From positions 310,001-374,000 of the forward strand of contig JAAROD010000093.1 of NCBI GenBank assembly GCA_012274445.1: a stretch of 64,000 nucleotides of DNA. The letters run 5' to 3'. The notes below the pieces were generated by a model. It was not told the origin of the DNA and did not search any database. It saw only the letters and a program-made list of their open reading frames with translations. Made by a program: the position numbers and the translations under genes. This document shows positions 1-11,058 of the stretch, one piece after another; the first letter of the stretch is position 1, and every line of letters starts with the position of its first letter. The stretch is from Sclerotiophoma versabilis (lineage: Eukaryota; Ascomycota; Dothideomycetes; Pleosporales; Didymellaceae).

Positions 1-295
1 ACGCACAAGTGCTGCCCTTTCCTTTTGTTCCAGCTACGTGAATGATTCTGAGGCGATTAATGTCATCGACCTGGATTTCATAAATATCATCATCGCTTGA
101 CGGCAAAGTGGTCATACGGAGTAACCCAACTTGTTCATCCATCCGAGCATGCCATCTTTGCTGGGTGTGAAATTTGCGCCAGGTGAAACTTTTCGTCGCT
201 GACGCTCAAGAAGATCCAAAGCCTCCTGTCGACAAGTTACGTTAGGCTGACTATTGTTTTGGTGATGTTTAACTCACAGCATAGCTTGTTGCCAT
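1..295 (-). CDS. Folylpolyglutamate synthase-like protein, 5' part (cut by window edge)
   Basis: Model: exons 278-295, 118-225 and 70 to beyond position 1, with introns 226-277 and 71-117, both GT..AG and in phase. The start ATG is at 295. The joined peptide begins MATSYAEALDLLERQRR and reaches RIIHVAGTKGKGSTCA. GTKGKGS is the ATP-binding P-loop of the Mur ligase/folylpolyglutamate synthase family, which adds glutamate to folates in cytosol and mitochondria. The context around it (a leucine-rich first helix, then GYS and the NRL..IHVAGTKGKG strand) fits the family N-terminus without a mitochondrial leader. Read without the second intron the frame would break, so that intron decides the model. 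Everything after the P-loop lies outside the window, so completeness and activity cannot be judged. Confidence 0.75.
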
Positions 296-509
296 CGATC
301 TTGTGCAGATTGATCGTAAAGGGGCCAGGAATCTCACACTTCTAAATGCGACAGTAGGCAAAACCGGTGAGATTGGTGCCATTTACCGTGTTGCGCGAAC
401 TGGTGGAAATTCAGCAGTGAGCAAGTTGGCAGGTGCAGACTGATAGCCCCACTGGTGAAAACTGACCATCGGCCTAAGTCACGTGCTCGCTGCATCCCGG
501 CCCGAAACA

Positions 510-2663
510 ACTTACCGTGTCTGTGCACCCAACGATCGGATTCAACCAACGATCCGTGCCCAATACACCCACTTTCAACGCGTCATAACTCCACAACCAT
601 GCCAGGAATTCAAGACGCGCTTGAACAGATTCGTAATCTGAAGCCAGAAGAAAAACTTGTCTATACAAATATTGCCTAAAAACATGGTGTTGATCGTAAC
701 ACATTGTCGCGCGCTCATCGGCGCGATCAGGTCCCCCGGGAGGTCGCCAACAAACAGCAACAAAAGCTCACTACACAACAAGAAGCAGACCTTGTACAGT
801 ATATAGAAGAGCTTACAGCGCGTCATTTGCCACCTACAAGGCATATGATACGCAATTTCGCCTCTGCAGTTGCCCAAACTCCTTGCTCTGATAGCTGGGT
901 TACGCGCTTCCTCAATCGTCACCACGACCAGCTCACGTCTCAATGGGTAACGGGTATGGACTCTAATCGCCACAACGCTGAGTCTGGGTATAAGTACCAG
1001 CTGTACTTTGACCTGTTACAGCAGAAGATTACTGAATACGACATTGAGCCAGAGCATACATACAATATGGATGAGAAAGGCTTCGCTATTGGAGTACTGG
1101 GTAGGACAAAGCGCATCTTCAGCAGGCGTCAATGGGAGAAGAAGGAGGTTAGGCAGGCTCGTCAAGATGGTAATCGCGAGTGGGTAAGCTTGTTGGCTTC
1201 AATTTGCGCCGATGGTACAGCTCTTCCCCCAGGCATCATCTTTGCGTCGAAAAACTCCACCATCCAGAGCCCCTGGGTAGCCGATATCGATCCAGAAAAG
1301 CACTCAATTCACGTCACCTCTTCCCCTACAGGCTGGACAAACAACGAGATTGGACTAGCTTGGCTTAAAAAGGTGTTTGACCGTTATACAAAGGGGAAAG
1401 CACGGAGAGAGTAAGTACCGCCTATTGATTGTAGATGGCCATGGGAGTCACCTGACTAAGGAACTCCTGGAATACTGTTACCAGAACCGGATCATCGTTG
1501 CCGTTTTATCTCCCCACAGTACCCAGACGTTGCAGCCGTTAGACGTAGTCTGCTTCAAGCCTCTCTCCTCCTACTACAGTAACGAACTCGACAACCACCT
1601 CCAGCAATCCCAAGGCCTATCCCCATTGTCAAAAGCCGACTTCTTTAGCCTATTCTGGCCTGCCTGGGTATACACGTTTACTGAAACGTTGGTTAAACAG
1701 GCCTTCACAGCAACCGGCATATATCCAGTAAACGCCGACGTTATCCTCAATAGATTCCGCTCTACAACCCTAAGAGACTCAGACTTAGTTTCCTCTGGTT
1801 CTTCAGCTTATAGCGCAGAGGACTGGCTTCGAGCTTGCAGTACCCTGCGTGCAGAGGTGAAGGATCCGCGCAGTGTAGGCGCGCGGAAGCTGGGGCAAAC
1901 TATCCACCACCTCTCAAGCTAAGTAGAGCTCCTTCACAGCGAACTTACAGGCTTACGCCAGAAGCTACACTAAAAGAAGAAGCGTCAGAGCCAACCTGCA
2001 AAGCAGTTAGACTTGCAACAAGACCAGGAGTATCATGGTGGGGCGATGTTGTGGTCTCCTGGAGCCTTCTGTAAAGCGCGTGCTCGTATGGCTGTTGCAG
2101 AAGAAGAGAAGAAAGCAGAAGAGCTAAAAAAAAGGCAGAGATGAAGGAGTTAGCAGCTTCAAATAAGCTATATAAACAAAAAATTGCAGAAGAGAAGCGT
2201 GTGGCACGGGTAAGGGAGAAGAAAGAGCGAGACTGGGTCAAACCCAAGAAGGCAGAAGAAGTAGCTGAACGCAAAGCTGAACGAGAGCGTCAAAAGCAAG
2301 CTTGCAACACTCAGAAAGCTATACAATTGCCCCAAACAGGCAAACGTAAGGTCTCACATCAGCTGCAGTCAAATCTAGCTAAGAAACGTGGTGGTGCTGC
2401 TGCGCGTAGTCGTCCTGTTGCCGACCAGCGTTCCCCAGCTCCCCCACCTACATACAACAGCCGTGGCCGCAAGATTGCTTTACCAAGTAGATTTGGGTGA
2501 CACAATCTGTCGCATAGGTCTATAGAGTGCTCCACCAAAAAATCCTGTAATAATAACTATTGTACGTGGCTTATGAACCTCATTTTTGTAGTACCCGTGA
2601 AGGGTGAGAACCGTGCACTGGTTGAATCCGTGCATTGGGTGCACGGACACGGTACCGGTAAGT
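510..2663 (+). mobile_element. Pogo/Fot1-type DNA transposon, copy A (degenerate)
   Basis: Imperfect terminal inverted repeats of roughly 45 bp frame the element. Both ends start acttaccg (510 onward, and inverted ending at 2663), followed by tgt(c/t)(c/t)gtgcaccca and a shared ggattcaacca block. The right arm has 6 extra bases after acttaccg. The right flank is TA; the left flank is CA, consistent with a decayed TA target duplication. Inside is one transposase frame broken by stops and indels (599-2500). It is a different subfamily from copies B and C at 3331 and 26012, because its ends and protein differ. Confidence 0.75.
599..2500 (+). pseudogene. Pogo-type transposase of copy A, broken
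   Basis: Reading in order there is an N-terminal helix-turn-helix region (MPGIQDALEQIR, from 599), a CENP-B-like DNA-binding part, the DDE_1 nuclease domain with first Asp in YNMDEKG (about 1070), second in LLIVDGHGSH (about 1430) and third in LQPLDVVCF (about 1540), then a Lys/Glu-rich coiled tail ending in SRGRKIALPSRFG. The frame is interrupted by TAA at 677-679, a one-base indel in the aaaggggaaag tract near 1393, TAA at 1920 (LSS*VELL), a further TAA near 1970, and a frameshift at the poly-A tract near 2129. At least one TAA stands where the family has Gln (CAA). No intact transposase can be made from this copy. Confidence 0.8.
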
Positions 2664-2967
2664 TATACACGCGTAGACACAAACCGCTAACGTTAGTCTA
2701 GTTTAGGGTTTTGCATTCTAGATAATTAGAAACACCCACAATAGTATAGCGTAGGAGTTGCGCGCAAGTTCTGAGATTTAAATGATCAGCAGCCTTTGGT
2801 ATGCCCAGCACCACGACGTAGGTCCTCGTGACACAGCGCCCCACCCGCAATATAAAACTTTCAACGCTGCTCTGCAGATCTACAATTTCAGTTTCCCTGC
2901 AAGCGAAAACAATCGATCCCGAATGCGCACACAACAGTCACAAACTCTCAGTACAACATCTCACCAG

Positions 2968-3105
2968 ATGGTCTGTTCGTCCTTTTTTGTCACAGCGATC
3001 GGCTGTGTGGGACTTGTCCATACAGCGATAGCGGGGCCAGCTGCGTACGGAATCTGTCAAGCAGTTTGCTCCGCAGTGGTCATGGCGTGTCACATCTGTG
3101 ATTGA
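2968..3105 (+). CDS. Small secreted cysteine-rich protein, probably truncated
   Basis: The frame from ATG 2968 gives 45 residues: a hydrophobic stretch (MVCSSFFVTAIGCVGLVHTAIA) that looks like a signal peptide, then GPAAYGICQAVC and SAVVMACHICD. The block GPAAYxxCQxxCxAxVxACy is what I know from short fungal secreted proteins often labelled 'zygote-specific class V copy B'. Family members usually continue with a Gly/Ala-rich hydrophobic region and more Cys; here TGA follows at once, so this is a short variant or a truncated remnant. A longer start at 2923 is open but adds only polar residues before the signal. It lies between two transposons, in the kind of gene-poor setting where effector-like genes are found, but a role is not shown. 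Confidence 0.45.
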   Translation: MVCSSFFVTAIGCVGLVHTAIAGPAAYGICQAVCSAVVMACHICD

Positions 3106-3330
3106 CAGCAGCTCCATCCTGTACTTGAATCGGCTCGATTTGTTCGAGTGACCGATCACAGTTGCCTGTGGCTATGTGTTGAAGTGAACCCGGAATATCA
3201 CAGCATACTTCCGAAGAATGAATGCTTTGAAGCACAACGTCATGGTCATATCTAGAAGCCCCTTTCAGAGCCCCGTATCCAATACTGACGCTACCTTGAA
3301 GCTTATGTTTGATCTAGACGCTTTCACGTA

Positions 3331-5146
3331 ACGTGTTCCCCCATCGAGTTGACCACTTAATGCACCCCCCAACGCTGCACCCCTGATATCTCAACACCAC
3401 GCCGGCCGATTTTGATAAAAAGTAGATAGATTTGATCGCCTCATTCAACTAGATCTTTTGTGCAGGTTCTTTGTTGTGTCCTGGCTCCCTGCAAGTCCTA
3501 CAATGGGGAATACCCCTGCTGCTACCACCAGCTGCACGCCTCTCTGCGTCTGCCAGCGCCACTGCGTCTCTCCTGGCCATTATATCCTCTGCTTTCTCCT
3601 GCGTAAGGGTCCCCCCTTTCTGTATACGCTTCCGTTTTCGGATTTTACGCTCGCTGGCGCTGGCGTTGGCTGCTTCAAGCTTAGTGATCCGATCAGCCAG
3701 AAGCGTACCAGTATGCACCATCATCTCAGCACCCCGCTGGAACTGCTGCATCAACTCAACCAGCGGTGTAGGGGATGAGCTGGCGTGGGTTCGAATACGG
3801 TTGATAATCAGTGTGCTCTGTGCCTCTATCTCTACCGCGTCACTTGGGGTTTTGGGGTTCCAGGGGGTAGTTGAGGGCAGCAGTGGTGACGGCGTTCGAG
3901 GCTTGATTTCCAGCTTTGATAGCACCACCCCTGGGTCCAGGGGCACCAAACCAGTTGCTCTGAACCCAGATCTGATGTTATCTGACGAAAAAACTCCTTT
4001 TTGTACTGCCTGAAACGCTGCTAGGAAAGCTAGCTTGTCGATATTGTTAATATGGCTGTTCGCGAGGGTTCCAACTTCCTTCTTGTACGCACGTTTCAAT
4101 GGCGAAAAGCACCCTACATCTAGGGGTTGTAGAATATGTGAGGCGTGCGCAGGCATACAGAGGGTAATAATGTTGTTTTCTCTGCAGATATCCTGAAACC
4201 TGATTGATTGGTGGGACTCATGGCCGTCAATAATAAGCAGCCGGTAACCACCAAGTGTACGATAGGTGGTATGCTTAATGAAGTGCTGTAATCAGGCGAT
4301 CCCTACTTCATCAGTGGTCCAGCCATTCTCAGATACAGCTATCCTCTGATCTTTAGGGTTACCATGATACCAGCTGCAATTGTGATTCTGGGCTTTGAAG
4401 ATGAGGAAGTGCGGCAAAACCCAGCCAGCTGCATTGATTGCGGCGATCAGAGTAATCCACTCACGGTTACCAGCCTGGCGTCTAATTGGTTTGAGTCGAA
4501 TCTCTGAAGCAGTTACCACCTTAATAGACCCCCCTACGCCTATCTGGAACCCAGTCTCGTCAAAGTTGTAAGTATCTTCATCAAGGATACCATACTTAGC
4601 TTTCACGTTGGCTACCAGCGCAAACCATGGCTCAATCATAGCTGGGTTGCTACACAGGATTCTCTGGTGGTCCCGAGGTCTGCTAAGCTGAGATTTGATT
4701 TCTGATCGCCGCGCGATGAGGCGGTCTACCCAGTTGTTACCGACACCAGTACCATCACGCGCAGCGAGTAGTTGATTGGCCATGCTGCGGACTTCAGCGT
4801 GAGAGGGGGCAAATCCACGTAAAGATAGGTCCCTGATACGTTGAACAAGACTATCCTCTTCACTCTTGGTAAGATTTGATCGATTGGGGTGGGTATCGCG
4901 TCTGGAACGCATTCCGACGCGTCGGTTGTTGATGGTATTCCGGGAGACATTGTACACCAAAGCAACGTGCCAAAGGCTTAATGACGCGTCGGATTTGAGT
5001 AATTGGATAGCAGAGAGCTCCCTCTGCTCATAAGAAAGCAATTCTATATCGGGTTGTGGTTGATTGAGTGGTGGTTGAGAAATGTGGTGGGTCTTGGCAT
5101 CGAGCGGTCAACTTGATGGGGTGGTCAACTCGATGGGGGAACACGT
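3331..5146 (-). mobile_element. Pogo/Fot1-type DNA transposon, copy B (near intact)
   Basis: Perfect 26-bp terminal inverted repeats (3331-3356 and 5121-5146, beginning acgtgttcccccatcgagtt) are flanked on both sides by TA (3329-3330 and 5147-5148), the Tc1/mariner-pogo target duplication. Length is 1816 bp, normal for Fot1/pogo. The right end holds a second, imperfect copy of the tcaact(c/t)gatggggtgg motif just inside the inverted repeat; the left end has lost it. It carries one minus-strand transposase frame. It is closely related to the copy at 26012-27856. Confidence 0.9.
3449..5100 (-). pseudogene. Pogo-type transposase of copy B, two lesions
   Basis: From ATG 5100 on the minus strand the protein has an N-terminal HTH, a CENP-B-like domain (LSLRGFAPSHAEVRSMANQL), the DDE_1 domain (YNFDETG; D in LLIIDGHESH; D in LQPLDVGCFSPLK) and a basic tail ending in a zinc-knuckle remnant (CRTCREPGHN) whose last Cys is missing. 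Lesions are a missing base near 5047 compared with copy C (cccGAT against cccAGAT) and one in-frame TGA at about 4290 where copy C has TGG (GIAW to GIA*). The second is a G-to-A change of the RIP type. Otherwise the frame is open to 3449, making this the youngest pogo copy in the window. Confidence 0.85.
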
Positions 5147-5207
5147 TAACGTTGTTGCATTTATAATTGTCTTCCACTTAATTGTCATCCAGTGCTTCAG
5201 GAGATGA

Positions 5208-5600
5208 CTACCCCTCCTGCGCTCTTATTGCATCTGCAATCGTCTTTGCCTCTCTGAGATCATCGGAATCATAGCACTTCATCTCATAGGAAGACATGAA
5301 GTTCTCATAGTTTCCGTAACACTGTTTGATACACTCAAGCTGGCTGAAAGAGAGATTGAGATCGGCCTGATAGTCCTCGAGCTTAAGTCCATGGCTTCCC
5401 GACTTCTCCTCAGAAGCATCCTTGTCCATGAAGGCGCGCAGAGTTGATCGGCCCTCCGCGCGGTCTTCTTCTCTGTAGATATTATAATCATACGTGCGGA
5501 GAAAGTGGTATTCACTGCGCCAGTGTTTCCTGAGATATAGCTTCTCATCATCCGCATAAGGCGGATTTCCGTTTACGCCATCTGCTGGGAGAAACCGCAT
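5208..5600 (-). CDS. Hypothetical protein, 130 residues, acidic and soluble
   Basis: Single open frame from ATG 5600 to TGA 5208. The protein is charged (REEDRAEGRSTLRAFMDKD, then ELECIKQC-like helices), has no signal peptide or membrane segment, and contains SQLECIKQCYGNYENFMSSYEMKCYDSDDL near the C-terminus with three Cys. It resembles short lineage-specific proteins of Pleosporales in style, but I do not recognise a domain. It ends only about 60 bp from the TA flank of pogo copy B, so the transposon inserted just downstream of its stop. An upstream exon cannot be excluded. Confidence 0.5.
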   Translation of the reverse strand: MRFLPADGVNGNPPYADDEKLYLRKHWRSEYHFLRTYDYNIYREEDRAEGRSTLRAFMDKDASEEKSGSHGLKLEDYQADLNLSFSQLECIKQCYGNYENFMSSYEMKCYDSDDLREAKTIADAIRAQEG

Positions 5601-6317
5601 CGATCACCTGTTACACATTCCTTTCAGAAAGTATTGGCAACGCTTGCGCCTCACACATTAGAGTCGGAGACGTTTGCGAACTTGCAATTGGCGCCAATTC
5701 TGCAACTACCCGGTTGAAAATATATGCATGGCCTGTTGAGGCGTTGACTGTATGACTTTGACATCAAGAAAGAAGAAAACTGACGCCTTTTCAAATACCA
5801 TGCCGACAGAAGATGTGTTCGTGAACGGCAAGCTGTGTGTTATGATTGTGTAGATTTAGAGGTTTGAGACGAGGTAAGATTGTCAGAAAAATATGGCAGC
5901 CACAAAGCAAACACTGCCTGCATGATGTGCCTACCTCTCGGGACTGCAATTGCTTGATCTGTAACGTTTGATTGGTAGTGACTTTGTATGTACGATTATC
6001 ATCAATTCTGTATAGTCGTAGGTGGTATTCACTGGGGATCTTATAGCAATCTCGCGTGCAGATTCTGAAATGTACCTGAGAGCGACTAGGTATGTACACG
6101 ATTTCAAATTCGTTCCACAACAGCGCTCGCCATTATTTGTCAAAGGGAAACTGTTTGAGTACATTATTAGCCGCTATTTTAAGTCAAAGTTGTCCTTGCG
6201 GTGGTCTTCTCGATGATAGTGAAGGAATGAAGCTACTGTCGAGATGAATACGCGCCAACAAATCGAACCATGCCGACAAGAAATCATCCCTGCTCATCTT
6301 ATCGTTTGAATGTGTAA
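5601..6317. other. Gene-poor stretch
   Basis: About 700 bp with only short overlapping frames on both strands and no family I recognise. It holds the presumed promoter of the gene starting at 5600 (minus). Nothing else is supported. Confidence 0.4.
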
Positions 6318-6840
6318 CTATAGATGTCCAGGCTGCCAGTAAGATGGCTGGGCGCTTGTAATTTGATTCGTCTGCGCATGTAGGTGGTTGGGTGACCGTA
6401 TCGGATGGCTGCAGCTATAATATCGCATCGGGGTTTCCGTGATCCTCACCACCCCGTAGGGTATGGGTATTTCTACTGACCACCTTGCTACTCGTTGAGC
6501 GGCTTCGTTTCGCACAGGTATTTCCATCAGCGCTGTGACTTCATTTGCATGAATGAGCTGATGGGCACCGCATCTATTCAGTTTTTCCACTAGTCTTAGC
6601 ACTGACGGTCCGTCTGGTTATATCTAGAGCGACGACAATGTCGTACTGAACGACAATTTCTGCGAAGGGTTGCCAGTACCTCCGGATAAAGGCAGAGCTA
6701 CTATATGCTCTGCCACCGCTGATGCGAACCTTGTTTGACGGAATAAATGCCGCGCATAGGTTTACCGTTTCCTCGTCTGACTCAAATAGCCCTCGATTAT
6801 TGTTTCCCTTGAGAAGACAGTGGCACAAGGCATGCGATTT
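6318..6840 (-). pseudogene. Unknown gene remnant with one frame change
   Basis: Two minus-strand frames abut at about 6600. The upstream part reads NNRGLFESDEETVNLCAAFI and on to EIVVQYDIVVALDI; the downstream part continues PDGPSVLRLVEKLNRCGAHQ to the stop at 6318. Amino-acid composition stays protein-like across the junction, so one gene with a one-base shift (or a very short unrecognised intron) is the simplest reading. No domain is recognised and the start is not resolved. Confidence 0.3.
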
Positions 6841-7751
6841 CTCGTCCTGTGCCAGAAGCCTGTGTCAGCATATCCGCTGAGAAGCCACGGTAATCGAATC
6901 CACTATACACAACTTATGCATATTAGAGGACTGCACAATCTGATCAGCCCTTGACCAGAAGCCATCACACTCAAAGCAACAGCACTTACTACTTCCAAAG
7001 ACCCTCGCATAAGAGCGTAGCTACCGCATTAAGATTTGAGCGAATCGCCTGCATAATGCGCTACTAGATCCAAGGGCATTGACCACGGGCGTTAAGGATT
7101 CAAGCCAAGGGAAACATTGACCATTCATCCGTCCTTCATCTCACCTTAAAGCTCGGCGCGGATCTGCCCAGTCACTGTTACCATAGCTGAGGCTGCGAAC
7201 CTGCTCAGTCGCAGAAGTCGTCATCCGTCGACGACGGCGAATATGCCACGTAGCAGGGTTCCGAAGATGCCCTACTTGAGCCGGTCATGCATACCGTCGG
7301 AATCAAAGTGAGTAGTAGTGGCAATTTTTTCAAAGCATACAAGTTTTGGATATTTGAGTGTTCCAACAAGAACACTTGGTTTGACGCTGAAGTGAGCAGG
7401 CGCTACATAGTATGCTTCGCCTTGGCTCGATCGGCTCGAGTGGCCGCTGACCGCACTGTACCCAAGCATGAGCAAGGGTGCGATGCGATTGTGCGACGCG
7501 AAATGCCGCCAATGGGCATGCCGTGCCATGGCTGAAGAGGACTCATAGTGCGTGTTGTGTGCTACGGTTCTTAGGAAGTTTAGAGCGGGTCGTGGTATGA
7601 TCGACGCATTCATCCGTAGATGGCAGAAATTGATGCGGTAATGAAGGCGGTGAGCAGAAGAGAGTTAGTCGTAGGTGCCTAACCCTGCCATTGCGCGCTG
7701 CTCTGAATCTCTCTCGTTCACATTTCAATCGATCATAATATCTCCATCATC
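6841..7751. other. Intergenic, nothing recognised
   Basis: Contains a minus-strand frame at 7272-7613 with an ATG but no recognisable domain, and the promoter of the gene starting at 7752. I see no repeat, RNA gene or conserved coding region. Confidence 0.35.
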
Positions 7752-8704
7752 ATGTCTGGTCAATATACCCTGACACCACGCGTGATCATCGTTCGCCATG
7801 GTAGGTTACCTATTTGATAATGAAAAATGATATAGATGTTTGTTAACAATAGGCGTTTTACAAACAGGAGAAACGGAATGGGCGAAAAATGGTCTCTTCA
7901 CAGGCATTACAGACATCGAACTGACGCAAAAGGGGATTGTGCAAATATCCTCTACAGCAGCGACGTTCGTGGGCGTTGGTAAATTAGCCGATCTGTCCCG
8001 CCTTAGACAGGTCTATGTCAGCCCCAGGAAGAGAGCTGTGCAGACCTTCGAGTCGTTACTGCCACTTGGATCCGATATCGATTCAGAAAAGGTCACCATT
8101 ACCGAGGATATCGCAGAATGGAACTATGGCAAGTATGAAGGACTCAAAGACCAAGAAATCAGAGAGTTAAGGAAGGAGGAGGGACTGGATAAGGAGAGAG
8201 AGTGGGATATCTGGACAGATGGGTGTGAAGCTGGAGAGTATGTTATGCATTGGTCTGGCATTTCGGACATATTGCTAATGAGTATAAGGTCATCGCAGCA
8301 AATTACCGAGCGGCTGGACAGGCTCATTCGCCAGATCAAAGAAATCCAGAAGCCTTGCATGCGTGGCGAGAGGCTCGCTGATGTCCTTGTTGTATGCGAA
8401 CTCTCATTATATGCTAACATTTGCAAATGCTACTTTAACTTTGCCTACATTGGCTAAAAAACAAGACAGGTCGCACATGGTCTGATCCTTCGCGCTTTTG
8501 CCAAGCGCTGGATCAATTGGTCGCTTGATCGAGATTTGCCAATGGAGATACAGCCGGGAGGAATCGCGGTCCTGAGGTACGTTTTTCCAAATGAAATAGC
8601 TCATAATGAGCTACTGAGTCGACGTCAAACTGACTCTGACTAAAAGTTACAAACACAATGATGTTGACAAGCCAGCTCTCAACCTTGGTTTGGCGTTGCC
8701 ATGA
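7752..8704 (+). CDS. Histidine-phosphatase family protein, SHB17-like (sedoheptulose-1,7-bisphosphatase type)
   Basis: Five exons: 7752-7800, 7868-8237, 8289-8391, 8470-8576 and 8647-8704 (introns 67, 51, 78 and 70 nt), giving 228 residues. The first intron splits the catalytic motif: joined it reads VRHGETEW, with the phosphate-accepting His at residue 16. Later come SPRKRAVQTF (Arg of the phosphate pocket), EWNYGKYEG with the proton-donor Glu, WDIWTDGCEAGE and the second catalytic His in VAHGLILRAF, then PGGIAVLSYKHN. This order and the WxIWxDGC block match yeast Shb17, which dephosphorylates sedoheptulose-1,7-bisphosphate in the cytosolic riboneogenesis branch of the pentose phosphate pathway. 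A nearer acceptor at 7852 is also in frame but would insert VLQTG after RHG, so the 7867 acceptor is preferred. The middle loop is shorter than in yeast; substrate is inferred. Confidence 0.8.
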
Positions 8705-9098
8705 GAGGATAGACGTACGTGGATTCGATAGGTCAAATCTTGGGCAAATACTTGTCTTTGCTAGAGCACGAATCGATGATTGTAGCTATCGCTGTTTCGA
8801 GTCTTCGACGAAGTCTGTGATGCGAGGTTCCGGAGCCTTTATGCACGATAAGTTTTCGCCAGGTTGCAGGCTAAGAATGCAAATTGTGCATGTGCACAAC
8901 AATCTCCGCGTACACGACACTCAATCATAGTAGCAATCCCTAGAACACAAAAGTTTTTACAGACGTGGTGAGCAAGATAGAGAATGCGAAAGTACGCTTC
9001 GCACGCTAATAAAACGTATGTTCCTATAGACGTCTAAACGTTATAGGTGGCACAAAAAAAAGGAAGCTGTCGCGAACTCGTGTCTCAGACTCAACGGT
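8705..9098. other. Intergenic between convergent genes
   Basis: Holds the 3' ends of the phosphatase gene (plus) and the ankyrin gene (minus). Moderately AT-rich with an A-run at 9053-9061. No terminator-specific signal beyond that is evident. Confidence 0.35.
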
Positions 9099-10022
9099 TC
9101 AGTTGGTGATAAAACCTTCAAAAGTGCTACAAAACGCCTCGTCGTAGTCCTTACGCAACCGAAGGGTTTCGCGGGCTGCAACAAAGCCATCCTCATCCAG
9201 AGTCGGCTTCAGCAGATCTGACGCAACAAGAATTGACATCGTCTTTACGTCCGCATAGCCGGCTATGAGGGGAAGCAGTCGGAACCTCTCCAAGTGAGTG
9301 CTGTCGCACTGGTTGATGAAGTACTCCAGCACGGAGTGGTTGTTGTAGACTATCGCCGTCGTGAATGGTGAGTACCCGGATTTAGAGACGAGATGTATAT
9401 CAGCGCCGTAGTTGAGCAGAATTTCCGCGCATTCGACAGTTTGCCTGCTGGCAACTGTGTGAAGCGCCGTTCGTCCTTCTAGGTTACAAGCGTCAGCCTC
9501 AGCACCCCGCTTGAGAAGCAGCTCGATCATCCCGATCAGACCGCCAAAACTAGCCGCAGTGAGAGGATTGCTGCGGAACAGGCCTTCTGGAACTCTTGGA
9601 TTTGGATTAGCGCCAGCCTCAAGAACGATGCGGAGTGCATCAATATCGTGGCTGTCTACTGCGTGCAAAACTGCGGTGCGCCCACTGAGATCCATGATGT
9701 CCAGGGGAGAGCCGTGTTGAATCAGGGTTATCATGTCAGAGTGTCGGGCTAGGGCTGTGGCCCAGTCGAGTGCGGTGCGGCCAAAGGCGTCCCTTAGACA
9801 GACGGCGGTTGGGTCCACGTTCAGCTCTGTGCTGAGCGACTGATAGAATCGGTCGAGAACGAGTTCATGGAGTGGCGGGAATCGCTGTTCTTCAAACCAA
9901 GTGTATATGTATGAGCTGGGTGTGTTTAATGTGATGCATCGAAGCCCATTTAGCTCTGTAGGACTGCATTTTTTACGACATGCGTAGTCCCATACATGGT
10001 GATACGATCTACAGCACGTATT
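9099..10022 (-). CDS. Ankyrin-repeat protein, C-terminal exon
   Basis: A 924-bp open frame on the minus strand, opened by a good acceptor (ctctgacag ending at 10023) and ending at 9099. It starts with a segment seen before ankyrin repeats in many fungal proteins (HVWDYACRKKC, then SYIYTWFEEQRFPPLHELVL), followed by about five ankyrin units, e.g. DAFGRTALDWATALARHSDM, NPLTAASFGGLIGMIELLLK and GRTALHTVASRQTVECAEIL. Such proteins bind partners through the repeat stack; no enzymatic part is visible. There is no in-frame ATG near the exon start, so at least one upstream exon is needed. A frame at about 10040-10190 (RERLLMK before a GTAAGT donor) is a candidate but its phase does not fit, so the 5' end is unresolved or damaged. 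Confidence 0.7.
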   Translation of the reverse strand, partial: NTCCRSYHHVWDYACRKKCSPTELNGLRCITLNTPSSYIYTWFEEQRFPPLHELVLDRFYQSLSTELNVDPTAVCLRDAFGRTALDWATALARHSDMITLIQHGSPLDIMDLSGRTAVLHAVDSHDIDALRIVLEAGANPNPRVPEGLFRSNPLTAASFGGLIGMIELLLKRGAEADACNLEGRTALHTVASRQTVECAEILLNYGADIHLVSKSGYSPFTTAIVYNNHSVLEYFINQCDSTHLERFRLLPLIAGYADVKTMSILVASDLLKPTLDEDGFVAARETLRLRKDYDEAFCSTFEGFITN

Positions 10023-10493
10023 CTGTCAGAGGCTTCATCGATAAGTTGATGCTGATTTGTTCGATTTGCCACTTACTCTTCATCAACAAACGCTCCCTGA
10101 CAGATATCTCGAGCGTACCAATCAGTGCAGGAATAACCCAAACAGTCGAAGTATTCAGAAGCCGACAGCGTTCCGAGCTGCAAGCCTATTCACATCTGCA
10201 GGCATCCCGACGATGACAAGCCTCGCCTAACCCGGGTTTCTGCAACTGACCATCGTGCTGAAAGGGAGTCGATAGACAGTTGTCAAGCGTGGAAGAGAGC
10301 GTGATACTCATGTATAAAGACCCAAGATCTCCACCGTTTTTCAGCAGGACAAGCGACCGTGCCAAAGTGAGTATTCGCAAAGTCAGTTTTGTCTTACTCG
10401 TCCCAGAAACATGCTGATGTACCTTCAGCTCAGTAATATCTCATCAAACACCTTCCATTCAAAAGCACGCATCAATTCTTACTCGCATCTATC
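10023..10493. other. Upstream region of the ankyrin gene
   Basis: Probably contains intron and 5' exon sequence of the minus-strand ankyrin gene (GTAAGT donor-like site near 10071-10076 on the minus strand) and the promoter of the plus-strand frame starting at 10494. I could not build a consistent exon. Confidence 0.3.
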
Positions 10494-11058
10494 ATGTCTA
10501 CCTTCAATCAATCCGAACTGACCTCCTCGGCGTCGGACCCTTCAGCTCAGCGGCCGGCAGAACCTCCGACAGTCAACAACAGTCGTGACCAGAGCGGAGA
10601 AAATGCTTCAAATAATAGATCTAGCGATGCGGGTGGTGGGACGAGACTGAGAGATTATCTTCCAACTACACCTGTGTCTGCTGAGGAACAGCAGAGATGG
10701 AATGCCAACACGAACAGTTCCTTCAATCGTTAGAGAGAAGGCCTCGCAAGAATAGCTTTCCAAGACCGTAGTGGCACAATTGCACCAGTAATGTCTGCTC
10801 ATGCGGGCAGCTATCAAAACACCCTGTCTATCAGCGCATGTTCAAATACTACAGATGAAGCGCGCGGCTGAGCTTCAGCATGAAGATAACACTTATTGTG
10901 CCTTAGATTACTTAAAACTATTACGCCGCCAGTATCTCCATCTGAGTTCCACTGACAGAGGTGGAGTTGCCATTGTTTTCGGATGCGCGGGTCCCGATTC
11001 TCAGTTGCTCAAACGACTCCGCATACGCAGATCATATACCTTAAGACAAAATGAGTAA
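10494..11058 (+). pseudogene. Unknown Ser/Pro-rich protein gene, interrupted
   Basis: ATG 10494 opens a frame rich in Ser, Asn and Pro (MSTFNQSELTSSASDPSAQR) with a clean stop TAG at 10731-10733. The same frame continues with protein-like sequence (REGLARIAFQDRSG), and a neighbouring frame then gives GQLSKHPVYQRMFKYYR and AAELQHEDNTYCALDYLKLL to the stop at 11058. A TAG where CAG would read through, followed by one frame change, is the simplest explanation. No domain recognised. Confidence 0.4.

Noticed and set aside
71..117. Frameshift in the folylpolyglutamate synthase-like gene
   Set aside because: A 47-nt GTATGA..ATCCAG intron in phase explains the frame change and gives the expected family sequence.
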